Shown here piece by piece: positions 37,619 through 45,319 of a DNA stretch of 64,000 nt. Below the pieces are notes generated by a model. The model was not told where the DNA came from and searched no databases. It saw nothing but the letters and a program-made list of their open reading frames with translations. How positions within the stretch are numbered: position 1 is the first letter of the stretch; each line of letters opens with the position of its first letter. Both the position numbers and the translations under genes were made by a program. Location: the NCBI RefSeq assembly GCF_000243715.2, contig NZ_AHMO02000008.1, positions 235,001 to 299,000 on the forward strand. Direction: 5' to 3'. Origin of the DNA: Leptospira broomii serovar Hurstbridge str. 5399. GTDB taxonomy: Bacteria; Spirochaetota; Leptospiria; Leptospirales; Leptospiraceae.

Positions 37619-38875
37619 CTACTGAGAATCGGCTTGTGATTTAATAAACGGAGCCTTTGGAGATAAAAAATATCCGCTTAAGGATGCGAACAAAACCGGC
37701 GTGAAACTCGAAACTCCCGTTAAATCGGCCAATAAAATTGTAGTGCTGATCGGCGTTTTAGTAACGGATGCATTGACCGAAGCCATTAAACATATCAACA
37801 AAAAAGATTCGTTCTCAGTCGGAAAGAAATCCATAAAAAACCTACCGGAGGCCGCACCGATAAAGAACAGAGGAATAATAATCCCTCCCCTCCAACCGCT
37901 CGACACAGTCGTGTTGATTGCTAGAATTTTTAGAAGGACCAAACTTCCGAAAAACACCCAATCCCCTTTCGTAACTACGATTTGATTCAGCTGATCGTGG
38001 CCGAAATATCGTGTTAGAGGTTGGTAGAATGCTATGCATCCTAGAATCAATCCTCCTAGCGCCGTCTTGACAAAGATCGGACCGGGAATTTTGGAAAAGG
38101 AGAATTTAGTAGTGCGAAATACTCCGTAAAAAATCCAGCCGATTCCCGCTCCCGCCACTCCGAAAGCGAGTGCATTTTCAAAATCTTCGATCCCGCCTGG
38201 AACATATTGGGGGAATTGCCATGTAGGTCCGATGCCCATATCCGTCATCCATAGAAACACGAAGTAAGCGGAACAGCTGGAAAGAAAGGCGGGCAGTAAC
38301 GCCTCATAATACTCTACTACATGTCGGTGCTGGAGTATTTCGAGTGCGAACAAAGCGCCTCCTAAAGGAGAACCGAATAGAGAAGTAAAACCGGCAGCCA
38401 TTCCGGCGATCGTCATAGAGCGAACCTCTTCTCCTTCCAGCCCGAGTCTCTCTGCGAACCAACTACCAAATGATCCTGTGATTTGAACCAAGGGAGCCTC
38501 GGGGCCGGCGCTTCCTCCGGAGGAAATGCTAAGAAGGGACGAAATAGTCATCGAAGGATTATTCTTAGGATCTAATTTTCCTCCACGAAACCGTATATTA
38601 TCGATTACTAATGAAATTTCGCCCGGTTCCCCTAACCAATATATCAAAAGGCCTATCAACAAACCCGAACCGGTCATAAGGGCGATGACCCATACGCCTT
38701 CGACCTTTCCTAAAAATAAAGTCAGGTACTCCAAACATTTCCAGAAGAGCGCTGCGAATAGACCGCCGAAAATTCCCAGGAGTATGTAAAGAATACTCCA
38801 TCTAGAAAGCATAAAGGGGTTTTTTTTGGAAATTACGAAGATCGGATTTCTAAAGAAGGAACGGACTTTGTCCAT
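37619..38875 (-). CDS. ClC-family chloride channel or chloride/proton antiporter
   Basis: 418 residues, polytopic. Family signatures: GSAGPEAPLVQ (121-131) with the gating glutamate Glu126, GMAAGFTSLFGSPLGGALFALE, and SGWRGGIIIPLFFIGAASGR. The usual GSGIP chloride-binding serine motif is not obvious, and the first signature has Ala in place of the Arg or Lys common in GK/REGP, so ion selectivity may differ. No C-terminal CBS domains. It follows purM by 8 bases. Confidence 0.88.
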   Translation of the reverse strand: MDKVRSFFRNPIFVISKKNPFMLSRWSILYILLGIFGGLFAALFWKCLEYLTLFLGKVEGVWVIALMTGSGLLIGLLIYWLGEPGEISLVIDNIRFRGGKLDPKNNPSMTISSLLSISSGGSAGPEAPLVQITGSFGSWFAERLGLEGEEVRSMTIAGMAAGFTSLFGSPLGGALFALEILQHRHVVEYYEALLPAFLSSCSAYFVFLWMTDMGIGPTWQFPQYVPGGIEDFENALAFGVAGAGIGWIFYGVFRTTKFSFSKIPGPIFVKTALGGLILGCIAFYQPLTRYFGHDQLNQIVVTKGDWVFFGSLVLLKILAINTTVSSGWRGGIIIPLFFIGAASGRFFMDFFPTENESFLLICLMASVNASVTKTPISTTILLADLTGVSSFTPVLFASLSGYFLSPKAPFIKSQADSQ

Positions 38876-38883
38876 AACTTTGG

Positions 38884-39921
38884 TTAGACGAAAATTACGG
38901 ATTTATCTTTGCGAGAAATAATAGTGCCGATTCTTCTAACACTTTCGCCCTTTTCTTCCAAATTCTTCTGCGCTGCCGCTTCTGAATCGGGGGAAACAAT
39001 TACGATATACCCTACACCCATATTGAACGTGGAATAGAGTTCTTTTTCTTCGATCTGTGGGAAGTCCTTTCTCAATTTTTCAAAGAAGGGGTTGGAAGGC
39101 AAACTCTCCCGTTCAATCGAAATTCCGCAGTCATTCGGAAGAACACGCGGGATATTTTCGTAGAATCCCCCTCCCGTTATGTGAACCATTCCTTTTACTT
39201 CCACTTTCTTTATTAGATTCAGAATGCTTTGCACATAGATTCGAGTCGGCCTAAGTGCGAATTCTCTTAAGAACTCCACTGTCGAAGGATCCGATGGGAG
39301 CTTTCTACCTTCCGGTAAATACAACTTTCGAATGAAGGAAAAGCCGTTACTATGAGGACCCGAAGATTCCAAACCGAGAACTACGTCTCCGGGACGAATT
39401 TTCGAACCATCGATCATATCCTGTTTTTCCACGGCCCCGACTGCGAAACCGGCTAAATCATACTCGTCTTCTTCCATTGTGCCGGGATGTTCCGCAGTTT
39501 CGCCGCCAAGAAGAGCTGCGCCTGATAAGCGACATCCTTTCACGATTCCGGAAACGATTCGTTCCATTCGAGGCGGGTCTAATTTTCCGCAGGCGATATA
39601 ATCTAAGAAAAATAGCGGTTCGCCGCCGGAGACAAGAATATCATTCACGCACATCGCGACTAAATCGATACCGACTGTGTCATGGATTCCGAACAGACGA
39701 GCTAATTCTAATTTAGTCCCGACTCCATCAGTACCTGAAAGTAAAATTGGATTCTTATAATTCTTTAGGAATGTAACATCAAAGCCGCCGGAAAAACCAC
39801 CTAAACCGCCTACCACTCGAGGTCCGTGCGAGGATTCTACGTTTTCTTTGATTCTTCTAACGAAGTCTTGGCCGGCCTCGGTGTCTACTCCGGCGCTTTT
39901 ATAAGTGATCTTGCTTTCCAT
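38884..39921 (-). CDS. purM: Phosphoribosylformylglycinamidine cyclo-ligase (AIR synthetase)
   Basis: Fifth step of purine synthesis: ATP-dependent closure of FGAM to AIR. 345 residues with YKSAGVDTEAGQ (8-19), GLGGFSGGFD, LLSGTDGVGTKL, ALLGGETAEHPG, SSGPHSNGFSFIRK and HITGGGFYENIPRV. ATG at 39921. Its leader carries a 9-bp hairpin that ends 8 bases before the start (39929-39951), which may influence expression. It heads a tight purM-clc pair within a longer minus-strand run. Confidence 0.96.
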   Translation of the reverse strand: MESKITYKSAGVDTEAGQDFVRRIKENVESSHGPRVVGGLGGFSGGFDVTFLKNYKNPILLSGTDGVGTKLELARLFGIHDTVGIDLVAMCVNDILVSGGEPLFFLDYIACGKLDPPRMERIVSGIVKGCRLSGAALLGGETAEHPGTMEEDEYDLAGFAVGAVEKQDMIDGSKIRPGDVVLGLESSGPHSNGFSFIRKLYLPEGRKLPSDPSTVEFLREFALRPTRIYVQSILNLIKKVEVKGMVHITGGGFYENIPRVLPNDCGISIERESLPSNPFFEKLRKDFPQIEEKELYSTFNMGVGYIVIVSPDSEAAAQKNLEEKGESVRRIGTIISRKDKSVIFV

Positions 39922-39928
39922 CCTACCC

Positions 39929-39951
39929 GCTCGGGAACAGGATTCCCGAGC
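39929..39951 (-). promoter_or_regulatory. Hairpin in the purM leader
   Basis: Perfect 9-bp inverted repeat GCTCGGGAA/TTCCCGAGC with a 5-base loop, placed directly before the purM ribosome-binding region. No U-tract follows, so it is not a standard terminator; it could mask the translation start or bind a regulator. Confidence 0.4.
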
Positions 39952-40027
39952 CGAGTCTTCTGGACAGAAAAAAAAGGAGATTTAAAAAAGTAGCCAGTTT
40001 ATGATTCGGAACGACAGGACCGCGACA

Positions 40028-40636
40028 TTATTTCATTTGATCGATTTGTTGCATGGCTGAAAGTTCGGCCTCTGCAGCAGTCCTTGTCGCCAAAGGCGAT
40101 AATCCCGGTTTTAGGTCGACTGCCTCTCCCGCCTTTACTAAAACTCGAGCCTCGTCGGTTTTTCGAGTAATCAAAACGCTACCCTCGCGAACGGCAAACG
40201 TTCCGGTTTCGGCGGATCGATTCACCTGCCCCCAAAACTGGGTTCCTCGAACGGCAGCAACTACGGCAGGAGTATCCACCGAAATGGATTGGTTTTTGGA
40301 AAGTTTAACTACTTTTACGAGGATATTGCCTTCGTTAACCTTTAGATATGCCTGGTCGGCTTTTAAAGCCGCAACGGAGGCTTCCGTATTGCCCAACAGG
40401 CGAATCGTACCCAGCGGGGTAGTCAAATCCACAAGTCCGTCTTTTGCAGTCACTATCGTGTCGTGTTCGGAGACGGCATCATCCAATTTCAGATCTTTAC
40501 CCGATTTCCCGACCGTTACCTTTCCCGTTAGAAACGTGACGATTCCCTGGGATGTTCCTTCCGATTTCGGTTTACAGCCGTAAATTACGGCGAAAAGAGT
40601 AAGCGTTATACTTAGAATTTTTGCGAGCCGGTTCAT
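40028..40636 (-). CDS. FecR-domain lipoprotein
   Basis: 202 residues with a lipobox-like VIYGC (Cys21) and a FecR-type beta domain: IVTFLTGKVTVGKSGKDL, VSEHDTIVTAKDGLVDL, VDTPAVVAAVRGTQFWGQV, TFAVREGSVLI. In classical systems FecR transmits an iron signal to a sigma factor, but free-standing FecR-domain lipoproteins in spirochaetes have other or unknown roles. No sigma or TonB gene is adjacent. It lies 90 bases after murI and 106 before purM. Confidence 0.85.
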   Translation of the reverse strand: MNRLAKILSITLTLFAVIYGCKPKSEGTSQGIVTFLTGKVTVGKSGKDLKLDDAVSEHDTIVTAKDGLVDLTTPLGTIRLLGNTEASVAALKADQAYLKVNEGNILVKVVKLSKNQSISVDTPAVVAAVRGTQFWGQVNRSAETGTFAVREGSVLITRKTDEARVLVKAGEAVDLKPGLSPLATRTAAEAELSAMQQIDQMK

Positions 40637-40726
40637 AGAGTACCGTAACTTAGATTGTTATGGAGACGGAGGGAACTAAAAAAAAGGGGGATTGGAAAAA
40701 AATTCTTACCGAAAGTTTTGCGCGTA

Positions 40727-41497
40727 TCACTCGTTTTCGTGGAGTAATCGTTTGCCCAATAAGTAAGCATCACTCCCTTTTTCCCTTCCGGAAAAGAAAA
40801 GTTCGAAGCTGGAAGTTCCGGGAAATCGTTCTAATTGCAAAGAGCGAATCAAATGCTTCGTGGTTCCTTCGTTCCCGTCGTGTAAAATCGCCTCCGGATA
40901 AACGGATAAAAGTAAGCTTTTTAAAAAAACATAATGCGTGCACCCTAAAACAAGCGTGCGAATGCCTTCTAACTTAATGGGGTCCAGAATTTTCCTTAAA
41001 AAAGTCTCCGCTTCCTCGAATCTGCCCAAATCGACGAGAGTGGCAAGACCGTCGCAATTCAAATGAACGATTCTTTCTTCGGCCGAAAGTGATAGTTTCA
41101 AGTTTCGTAATTTCTCTTCCCGATGAGTAACGGACGTTGCGAGTAATGCGATTTTTTCATTGGGATGCGTAAGTAGCGCCGGTTTAATTGCAGGCTCCAT
41201 TCCGAATACCGGTATCGGAAGTTCGGCTCGCAGTTCGGACGCAGCGGCGGAAGTTGCAGTATTACAGGCCAGAAGTATCGCGTTTACTTCCTGAGAAAGC
41301 AATTCCGAGCAAACGTTTCTAGTGAGCACGAGCACTTCATCGGTACTTCGTTCCCCGTAAGGCGCGTTTCCTAGATCGCCATAATAAACGTAATGCGCGC
41401 GATACGGAAGAGAAAGAAGCATCCGCAGGACCGAAAGCCCGCCCATCCCGGAATCCATGACTCCGATTTTAATTGGAATTCCGTCTCGGTTTTCCAT
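40727..41497 (-). CDS. murI: Glutamate racemase
   Basis: Makes D-glutamate for peptidoglycan. 256 residues with the paired catalytic cysteines Cys78 (LLACNTATSAA) and Cys186 (VLGCTHYVF), the acidic start VMDSGMGGLSVL (13-24) and YYGDLGNAPYG. The enzyme is cytosolic. It begins 7 bases after the aminotransferase gene and is probably co-transcribed with it. Confidence 0.95.
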   Translation of the reverse strand: MENRDGIPIKIGVMDSGMGGLSVLRMLLSLPYRAHYVYYGDLGNAPYGERSTDEVLVLTRNVCSELLSQEVNAILLACNTATSAAASELRAELPIPVFGMEPAIKPALLTHPNEKIALLATSVTHREEKLRNLKLSLSAEERIVHLNCDGLATLVDLGRFEEAETFLRKILDPIKLEGIRTLVLGCTHYVFLKSLLLSVYPEAILHDGNEGTTKHLIRSLQLERFPGTSSFELFFSGREKGSDAYLLGKRLLHENE

Positions 41498-41504
41498 TGC
41501 AGCC

Positions 41505-42809
41505 TTACGCCGAGCGAATGTATTCCTCTATGCTACTTCGAAGTGTGGAGTAAATCCAACGAAACTTGTCTTCGTTTTCTTCCAAGAGAGTCACTCTGAA
41601 TCCATGACGATTGGTGCAGAAGGAAGATAAAGGAACTACGCAAATTCCTGCCGAAGCAAGTAGAAAGTATACGAACCTACGATCGTTCGCGCATTTCTCT
41701 AATAGAGGGTGAATGAATTCTGCGGCCTGAAGGTTTGCAACCGGCAATGACATCTTCTCATTTAGAACACCTTCATCAAAGGCGACGGTAAGATAGAATG
41801 CTCCTTTCGGTTCCACGACTCGGACTCCTTTGAGACCGTCAAAATATTGGGTTGCGAGCTTTGCTCTTTTTTTAAATTTTTCGTTTCTCGACTTTAGATG
41901 CGGAATAAATTCGGGATGAGAATACACTTGAGGAATCGCCATTTGAGGCAAAGTCGTAGAGCAGACTTCCAGCATCTTCGCATCTAAGAGAGATTTCACG
42001 TAGCGAGCAAAGACAGGATCCTTATCCTTATTGAAAATCTCAATCCAACCGCAGCGTCCACCAGGCCAAGGAAACTCTTTGGAAATGGAACGCAATGCCA
42101 GGCCGCATACCTTGTCACCGATCACTTCGGAGAGATGAATCGTTCCGGTCTCGGAGTAATTTACGTGGGCGTAAGTTTCATCGCAAACGATCATAACGTC
42201 GTATTTTTCGGCTATGGAAACGATCTGACGCATTACATCTTTTCCATATACTGCGCCCGTCGGATTGTCCGGATTGATGAGTAGAATTCCCGCGATCGAA
42301 TCGTTGTATCTTACTTTGTTTTCTATATCCTCCAAATCCGGCATCCAACCTCTTTCGGGAAGAAGATTGTACGTCATGTGCTCATAGCCGGAATGCGCCG
42401 CTTCTGCCGAAGAAAGGGTGGAATATGCCGGACTAGGTCCGAGGACCCGGGCTTCCCGTCTCATAAAACCGAATATTTTAGCGACGGCATCGCCGAGACC
42501 GTTGAAAAACAAAAGATCGTCGGAAGTGATTTGAGCGCCGCCTCTTTCATTTACTTTTTCGGCGAGAAATTTGCGCGTTTTTTCGTATCCTTGCGTCGCG
42601 GTGTACGCCCAAGATAGATCCTCCAGAATAAGATCAGCAACGATCTTCTTCATCCAAGGCGCGACCTTCTCCCCTTTTTGAATAGGGTCGCCGATATTTT
42701 CGTAGGTGACTTGAACGCCTAAAGCTTCCAGCTTTTTAGCGACTGCAACGATCTGACGGATCTCATAGATGAGAGCATCCGCACCGCTATGAACGATATT
42801 TCTTCTCAT
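41505..42809 (-). CDS. PLP-dependent class I/II aminotransferase
   Basis: 434 residues of fold type I. Visible elements are ENIGDPIQKGE (37-47), the WAYTATQGYEKTRKFLA segment, the GLGDAVAKIF phosphate-binding turn, INPDNPTGAVYG, VCDETYAHVNY and the Schiff-base lysine in RSISKEFPWPGGRCGW. The substrate is not predictable with confidence; alanine or aspartate aminotransferase-like activity is possible. It lies between htrA and murI (spacings 22 and 7 bases). Confidence 0.88.
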   Translation of the reverse strand: MRRNIVHSGADALIYEIRQIVAVAKKLEALGVQVTYENIGDPIQKGEKVAPWMKKIVADLILEDLSWAYTATQGYEKTRKFLAEKVNERGGAQITSDDLLFFNGLGDAVAKIFGFMRREARVLGPSPAYSTLSSAEAAHSGYEHMTYNLLPERGWMPDLEDIENKVRYNDSIAGILLINPDNPTGAVYGKDVMRQIVSIAEKYDVMIVCDETYAHVNYSETGTIHLSEVIGDKVCGLALRSISKEFPWPGGRCGWIEIFNKDKDPVFARYVKSLLDAKMLEVCSTTLPQMAIPQVYSHPEFIPHLKSRNEKFKKRAKLATQYFDGLKGVRVVEPKGAFYLTVAFDEGVLNEKMSLPVANLQAAEFIHPLLEKCANDRRFVYFLLASAGICVVPLSSFCTNRHGFRVTLLEENEDKFRWIYSTLRSSIEEYIRSA

Positions 42810-42831
42810 ATCCCGCCTGGTAGGTCCTTTT

Positions 42832-43932
42832 TTATTTTTGCACTAATCGGACCACGAGTTCTTGGAGACTTTTTTCCCTGTAAATTCTGAGCTTAAGCCT
42901 CCCCCCTAATCCCACTATTCCGACCTGCTCCCGAAGATCATTAATATTTTTTACGGGTAGTCCGTTCGCCTCTAGTATGAAGTCATACCGTTTGAGTCCC
43001 GAAGATTCTGCAGAAGAGCCAGCTTCTATATCGTAAACGAGAACACCGGTCCAGTCGTCCGGAATACCTAAGGCCTTCCGGTGGTCAGCGAGAGGAACCG
43101 TCGCCATAACGCCTAGAGTTGCGGGACGAATAATTCTCCCTTTGTTTTCCTGAATCAATTGAATGATTTTCTTAGCATAATTCATCGGAATCGCGAAACC
43201 GATTCCGGTATTCCGTCCCGTATCACTTCGGATGAGTCGATTGATACCGATAACCTCTCCATAAATATTTAAGAGCGGCCCGCCACTGGAGCCGGGATTG
43301 ATCATGCTATCGATCTGAATATGCGTTTGCCCAGTTTCATCCAAATCTTCCCTGTATTTTGCAGAGACTACGCCAACCGAGAAAGATCGTTCTAGACCGA
43401 ACGGTGAGCCGATCGCAATAGCCCAATCACCGACTTCGATATCGTCCGAATTTCCAAAACGCACAGGTTTCAACCCGGAACCTTCGCGAATTTTTAAAAG
43501 GGAAATATCGGCTCGCTCGTGACTCCCGACGAACTTTGCCGGAAAGACACTCCCGTCCGAAGTAATGACTTCTATGCTTTCTGCTCCTTCGATCACATGA
43601 AAATTCGTAACGATATATCCTTTTTCATGAATTAGAAAACCGCTTCCGAAAGATGCAAGCCGCTCGTTTCTATAATCGAAATAATGATAAGGACTTACGA
43701 TAAGATCCGATTTTTTTGTACGAATCGATACTACTGAATCTTTTGCAAGTCTGTAAACGTTACGGAATGCGTTTTGGAGTTCGATCCCGGCTTTCTGCTC
43801 TCCATAGTTGAGGGGTTTATCTCCACGGAAAAAGGAAGACAAGCCCCCTTCGCCCGGAAGAATTAGGATAAGAATCAAAAGAACCGCCAGCCCGGCGTTC
43901 ACAACCAGAACTGGAGGAAGAGAGAATCGCAT
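42832..43932 (-). CDS. HtrA/DegS-like periplasmic serine protease with one PDZ domain
   Basis: 366 residues: an N-terminal signal-anchor helix (about 8-27), a trypsin-like domain with the triad His112 (TNFHVI), Asp142 (ADISLLKI) and Ser216 (NPGSSGGPL), and one PDZ domain (about 275-362). A single PDZ plus an anchor resembles DegS rather than DegP, fitting regulated proteolysis or quality control in the periplasm. Its ATG shares two bases with the ATG of the divergent aminopeptidase gene, so its promoter must lie inside that neighbour. Confidence 0.93.
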   Translation of the reverse strand: MRFSLPPVLVVNAGLAVLLILILILPGEGGLSSFFRGDKPLNYGEQKAGIELQNAFRNVYRLAKDSVVSIRTKKSDLIVSPYHYFDYRNERLASFGSGFLIHEKGYIVTNFHVIEGAESIEVITSDGSVFPAKFVGSHERADISLLKIREGSGLKPVRFGNSDDIEVGDWAIAIGSPFGLERSFSVGVVSAKYREDLDETGQTHIQIDSMINPGSSGGPLLNIYGEVIGINRLIRSDTGRNTGIGFAIPMNYAKKIIQLIQENKGRIIRPATLGVMATVPLADHRKALGIPDDWTGVLVYDIEAGSSAESSGLKRYDFILEANGLPVKNINDLREQVGIVGLGGRLKLRIYREKSLQELVVRLVQK

Positions 43933-45022
43933 GAAAACTACCTTGGCCCATCCTATAGCCAGGTTGGCAAATCGTCGACTCGGATTCTCCAGAGACCGTT
44001 TACCGGTTCCTATCCTTTTCCTATTCTGGATCTCTTCTCAAGGCTGCATTCCCTATCTCTTTCATATCGGTAAGGAGCAGGCAAAAATCGTTATGCAAAA
44101 GCGACCATTCGAGGAAGTTCTTTCGGATCCTTCCGTCTCTGAAAAAACGAAGGAGAAATTAAAGGAAGTGGAACGAATCAGAGATTTTGGAATACGGTCC
44201 TTGGCCCTGTCCCCAAAAGGCGGTTTCAAAAGTTTCGTTTCATTGGATCGTAATGCGGTCGGCTGGCATGTAAGCGCTTGTCATCCTTTAAGATTCGAAT
44301 CCTATACTTGGTGGTTTCCAATCGTCGGTTCCGTTCCTTATAAAGGCTATTTTTCTCTGGAAAAAGCGAAGGAAGAAGAAACGCGACTGAAGGAAGAAGG
44401 CTGGGAGACTCGAGTGAGAATTACCGCCGGTTACTCAACTCTAGGTTGGTTTGAAGACCCATTATTTTCTCCGCAGTTATACGACGATCGGGCGGACCTT
44501 TCCGCATTAGTTTTGCATGAAATGGCTCATGCAACCGTCTATTTTCCGGGAGATAGCGTCTTTAACGAAAGTTATGCGAGCTTTGTAGAAGAGATCGGAA
44601 CGAAATCTTATTTATTTTCGATCGGAGGCAGACAACTTGTAGAGGCTCGTGAATCTTCGGAACAGGAACGGGAGCAATATAAGAAGCTCTTACATGCAAC
44701 CGCAGAATCTCTGAAAAATATTTATTCGAAGGGCGGCTCCGACGAGCAAATACGTAAAGAGAAAAGCGAAATTCTTTCGTCCTTTAAGACGGAACTTGGT
44801 CAGCGGAATTGGAGGACTATAAACGGTAAAAAACTCTCAGAACGTGATTGGAATAACGAGGATTTCATCGGACTGCTTCGCTATCATTCCGGCTCGGTTT
44901 TTTTTGAAAGGAAATTTCAGGACGTAGGCCGAGATTTCGGAAAATTCCATGAAGAAATGCGTAAACTAATTTCACTCTCTTCAGCGGAAAGGAAGATCCT
45001 ATTAGACGAAGAAAAGAATTAG
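43931..45022 (+). CDS. Aminopeptidase-like lipoprotein (predicted zinc peptidase, HEMAH)
   Basis: From ATG 43931 the product has 363 residues; the frame opens at 43808, but the ATG has GGAGGAAGAG upstream and gives a signal peptide ending in Cys39 (FWISSQGCIP). The zinc motif HEMAH is at about 196-200 (LSALVLHEMAHATVYFPGD), followed by NESYASFVEEIG, which may supply the third ligand. This matches the predicted-aminopeptidase family PF10023, anchored in the envelope. Its start overlaps that of htrA on the other strand. A GC-rich hairpin lies 35 bases after the stop. Confidence 0.82.
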   Translation: MKTTLAHPIARLANRRLGFSRDRLPVPILFLFWISSQGCIPYLFHIGKEQAKIVMQKRPFEEVLSDPSVSEKTKEKLKEVERIRDFGIRSLALSPKGGFKSFVSLDRNAVGWHVSACHPLRFESYTWWFPIVGSVPYKGYFSLEKAKEEETRLKEEGWETRVRITAGYSTLGWFEDPLFSPQLYDDRADLSALVLHEMAHATVYFPGDSVFNESYASFVEEIGTKSYLFSIGGRQLVEARESSEQEREQYKKLLHATAESLKNIYSKGGSDEQIRKEKSEILSSFKTELGQRNWRTINGKKLSERDWNNEDFIGLLRYHSGSVFFERKFQDVGRDFGKFHEEMRKLISLSSAERKILLDEEKN

Positions 45023-45056
45023 ATATATGTAATATACTGCTTGAATTGAGTGTGGG

Positions 45057-45075
45057 CCCGCCCTTCCTGGGTGGG
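45057..45075. repeat. GC-rich hairpin, copy 1 of a CCCGCCC/GGGTGGG unit
   Basis: CCCGCCC (45057-45063), loop TTCCT, GGGTGGG (45069-45075), with more G-rich sequence and GGCGGTTTT after it. The same unit recurs at 45269-45286, in the same orientation. It may end transcription of the aminopeptidase gene. Confidence 0.6.
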
Positions 45076-45153
45076 GGATGGGGGCGGTTTTACAGAAAAT
45101 CTCATTTACCTGAAAATATCCGAACTGTCAAGAAAACAATGCGCCGAAATCCG

Positions 45154-45169
45154 TGTAGGAGCTCCTACA
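45154..45169. repeat. 16-base perfect palindrome TGTAGGAGCTCCTACA
   Basis: A perfect palindrome between the two GC-rich hairpins, followed by AAAAT. From memory, closely similar GTAGGA-TCCTAC palindromes recur between genes in Leptospira; a genome-wide count would decide whether it belongs to that family. Confidence 0.55.
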
Positions 45170-45267
45170 AAATTGCATATACAAAAAATACTTGAAACTT
45201 TTTTAAACCCGTGATAAACGCGCGCGTCGGCTTTGTAAGGCGGAGTTTGGGGTACCGCCGATCCGGC

Positions 45268-45287
45268 CCCCGCCCACTAGGGTGGGG
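45268..45287. repeat. GC-rich hairpin, copy 2 of a CCCGCCC/GGGTGGG unit
   Basis: CCCCGCCC (45268-45275), loop ACTA, GGGTGGGG (45280-45287): eight pairs including one G-T. No T-run follows on either strand, so simple rho-independent termination is unlikely. It lies 33 bases beyond the stop of the giant gene. Confidence 0.6.
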
Positions 45288-45319
45288 AATAATCTCATAA
45301 CAACCCCCTTTCGCCTCGG

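Noticed and set aside
40053..40583. A 176-codon plus-strand open frame
   Set aside because: It is the shadow of the FecR-domain lipoprotein on the minus strand and has no recognisable domain or ribosome site.
43808..43930. An upstream extension of the aminopeptidase-like gene
   Set aside because: The added residues are Arg/Pro-rich, lie antisense to htrA and would bury the signal peptide; ATG 43931 has a ribosome site.
45051..45290. CRISPR array or riboswitch in the repeat-bearing gap
   Set aside because: Only two hairpin copies with different surroundings and no regular spacing; no known riboswitch core is visible.
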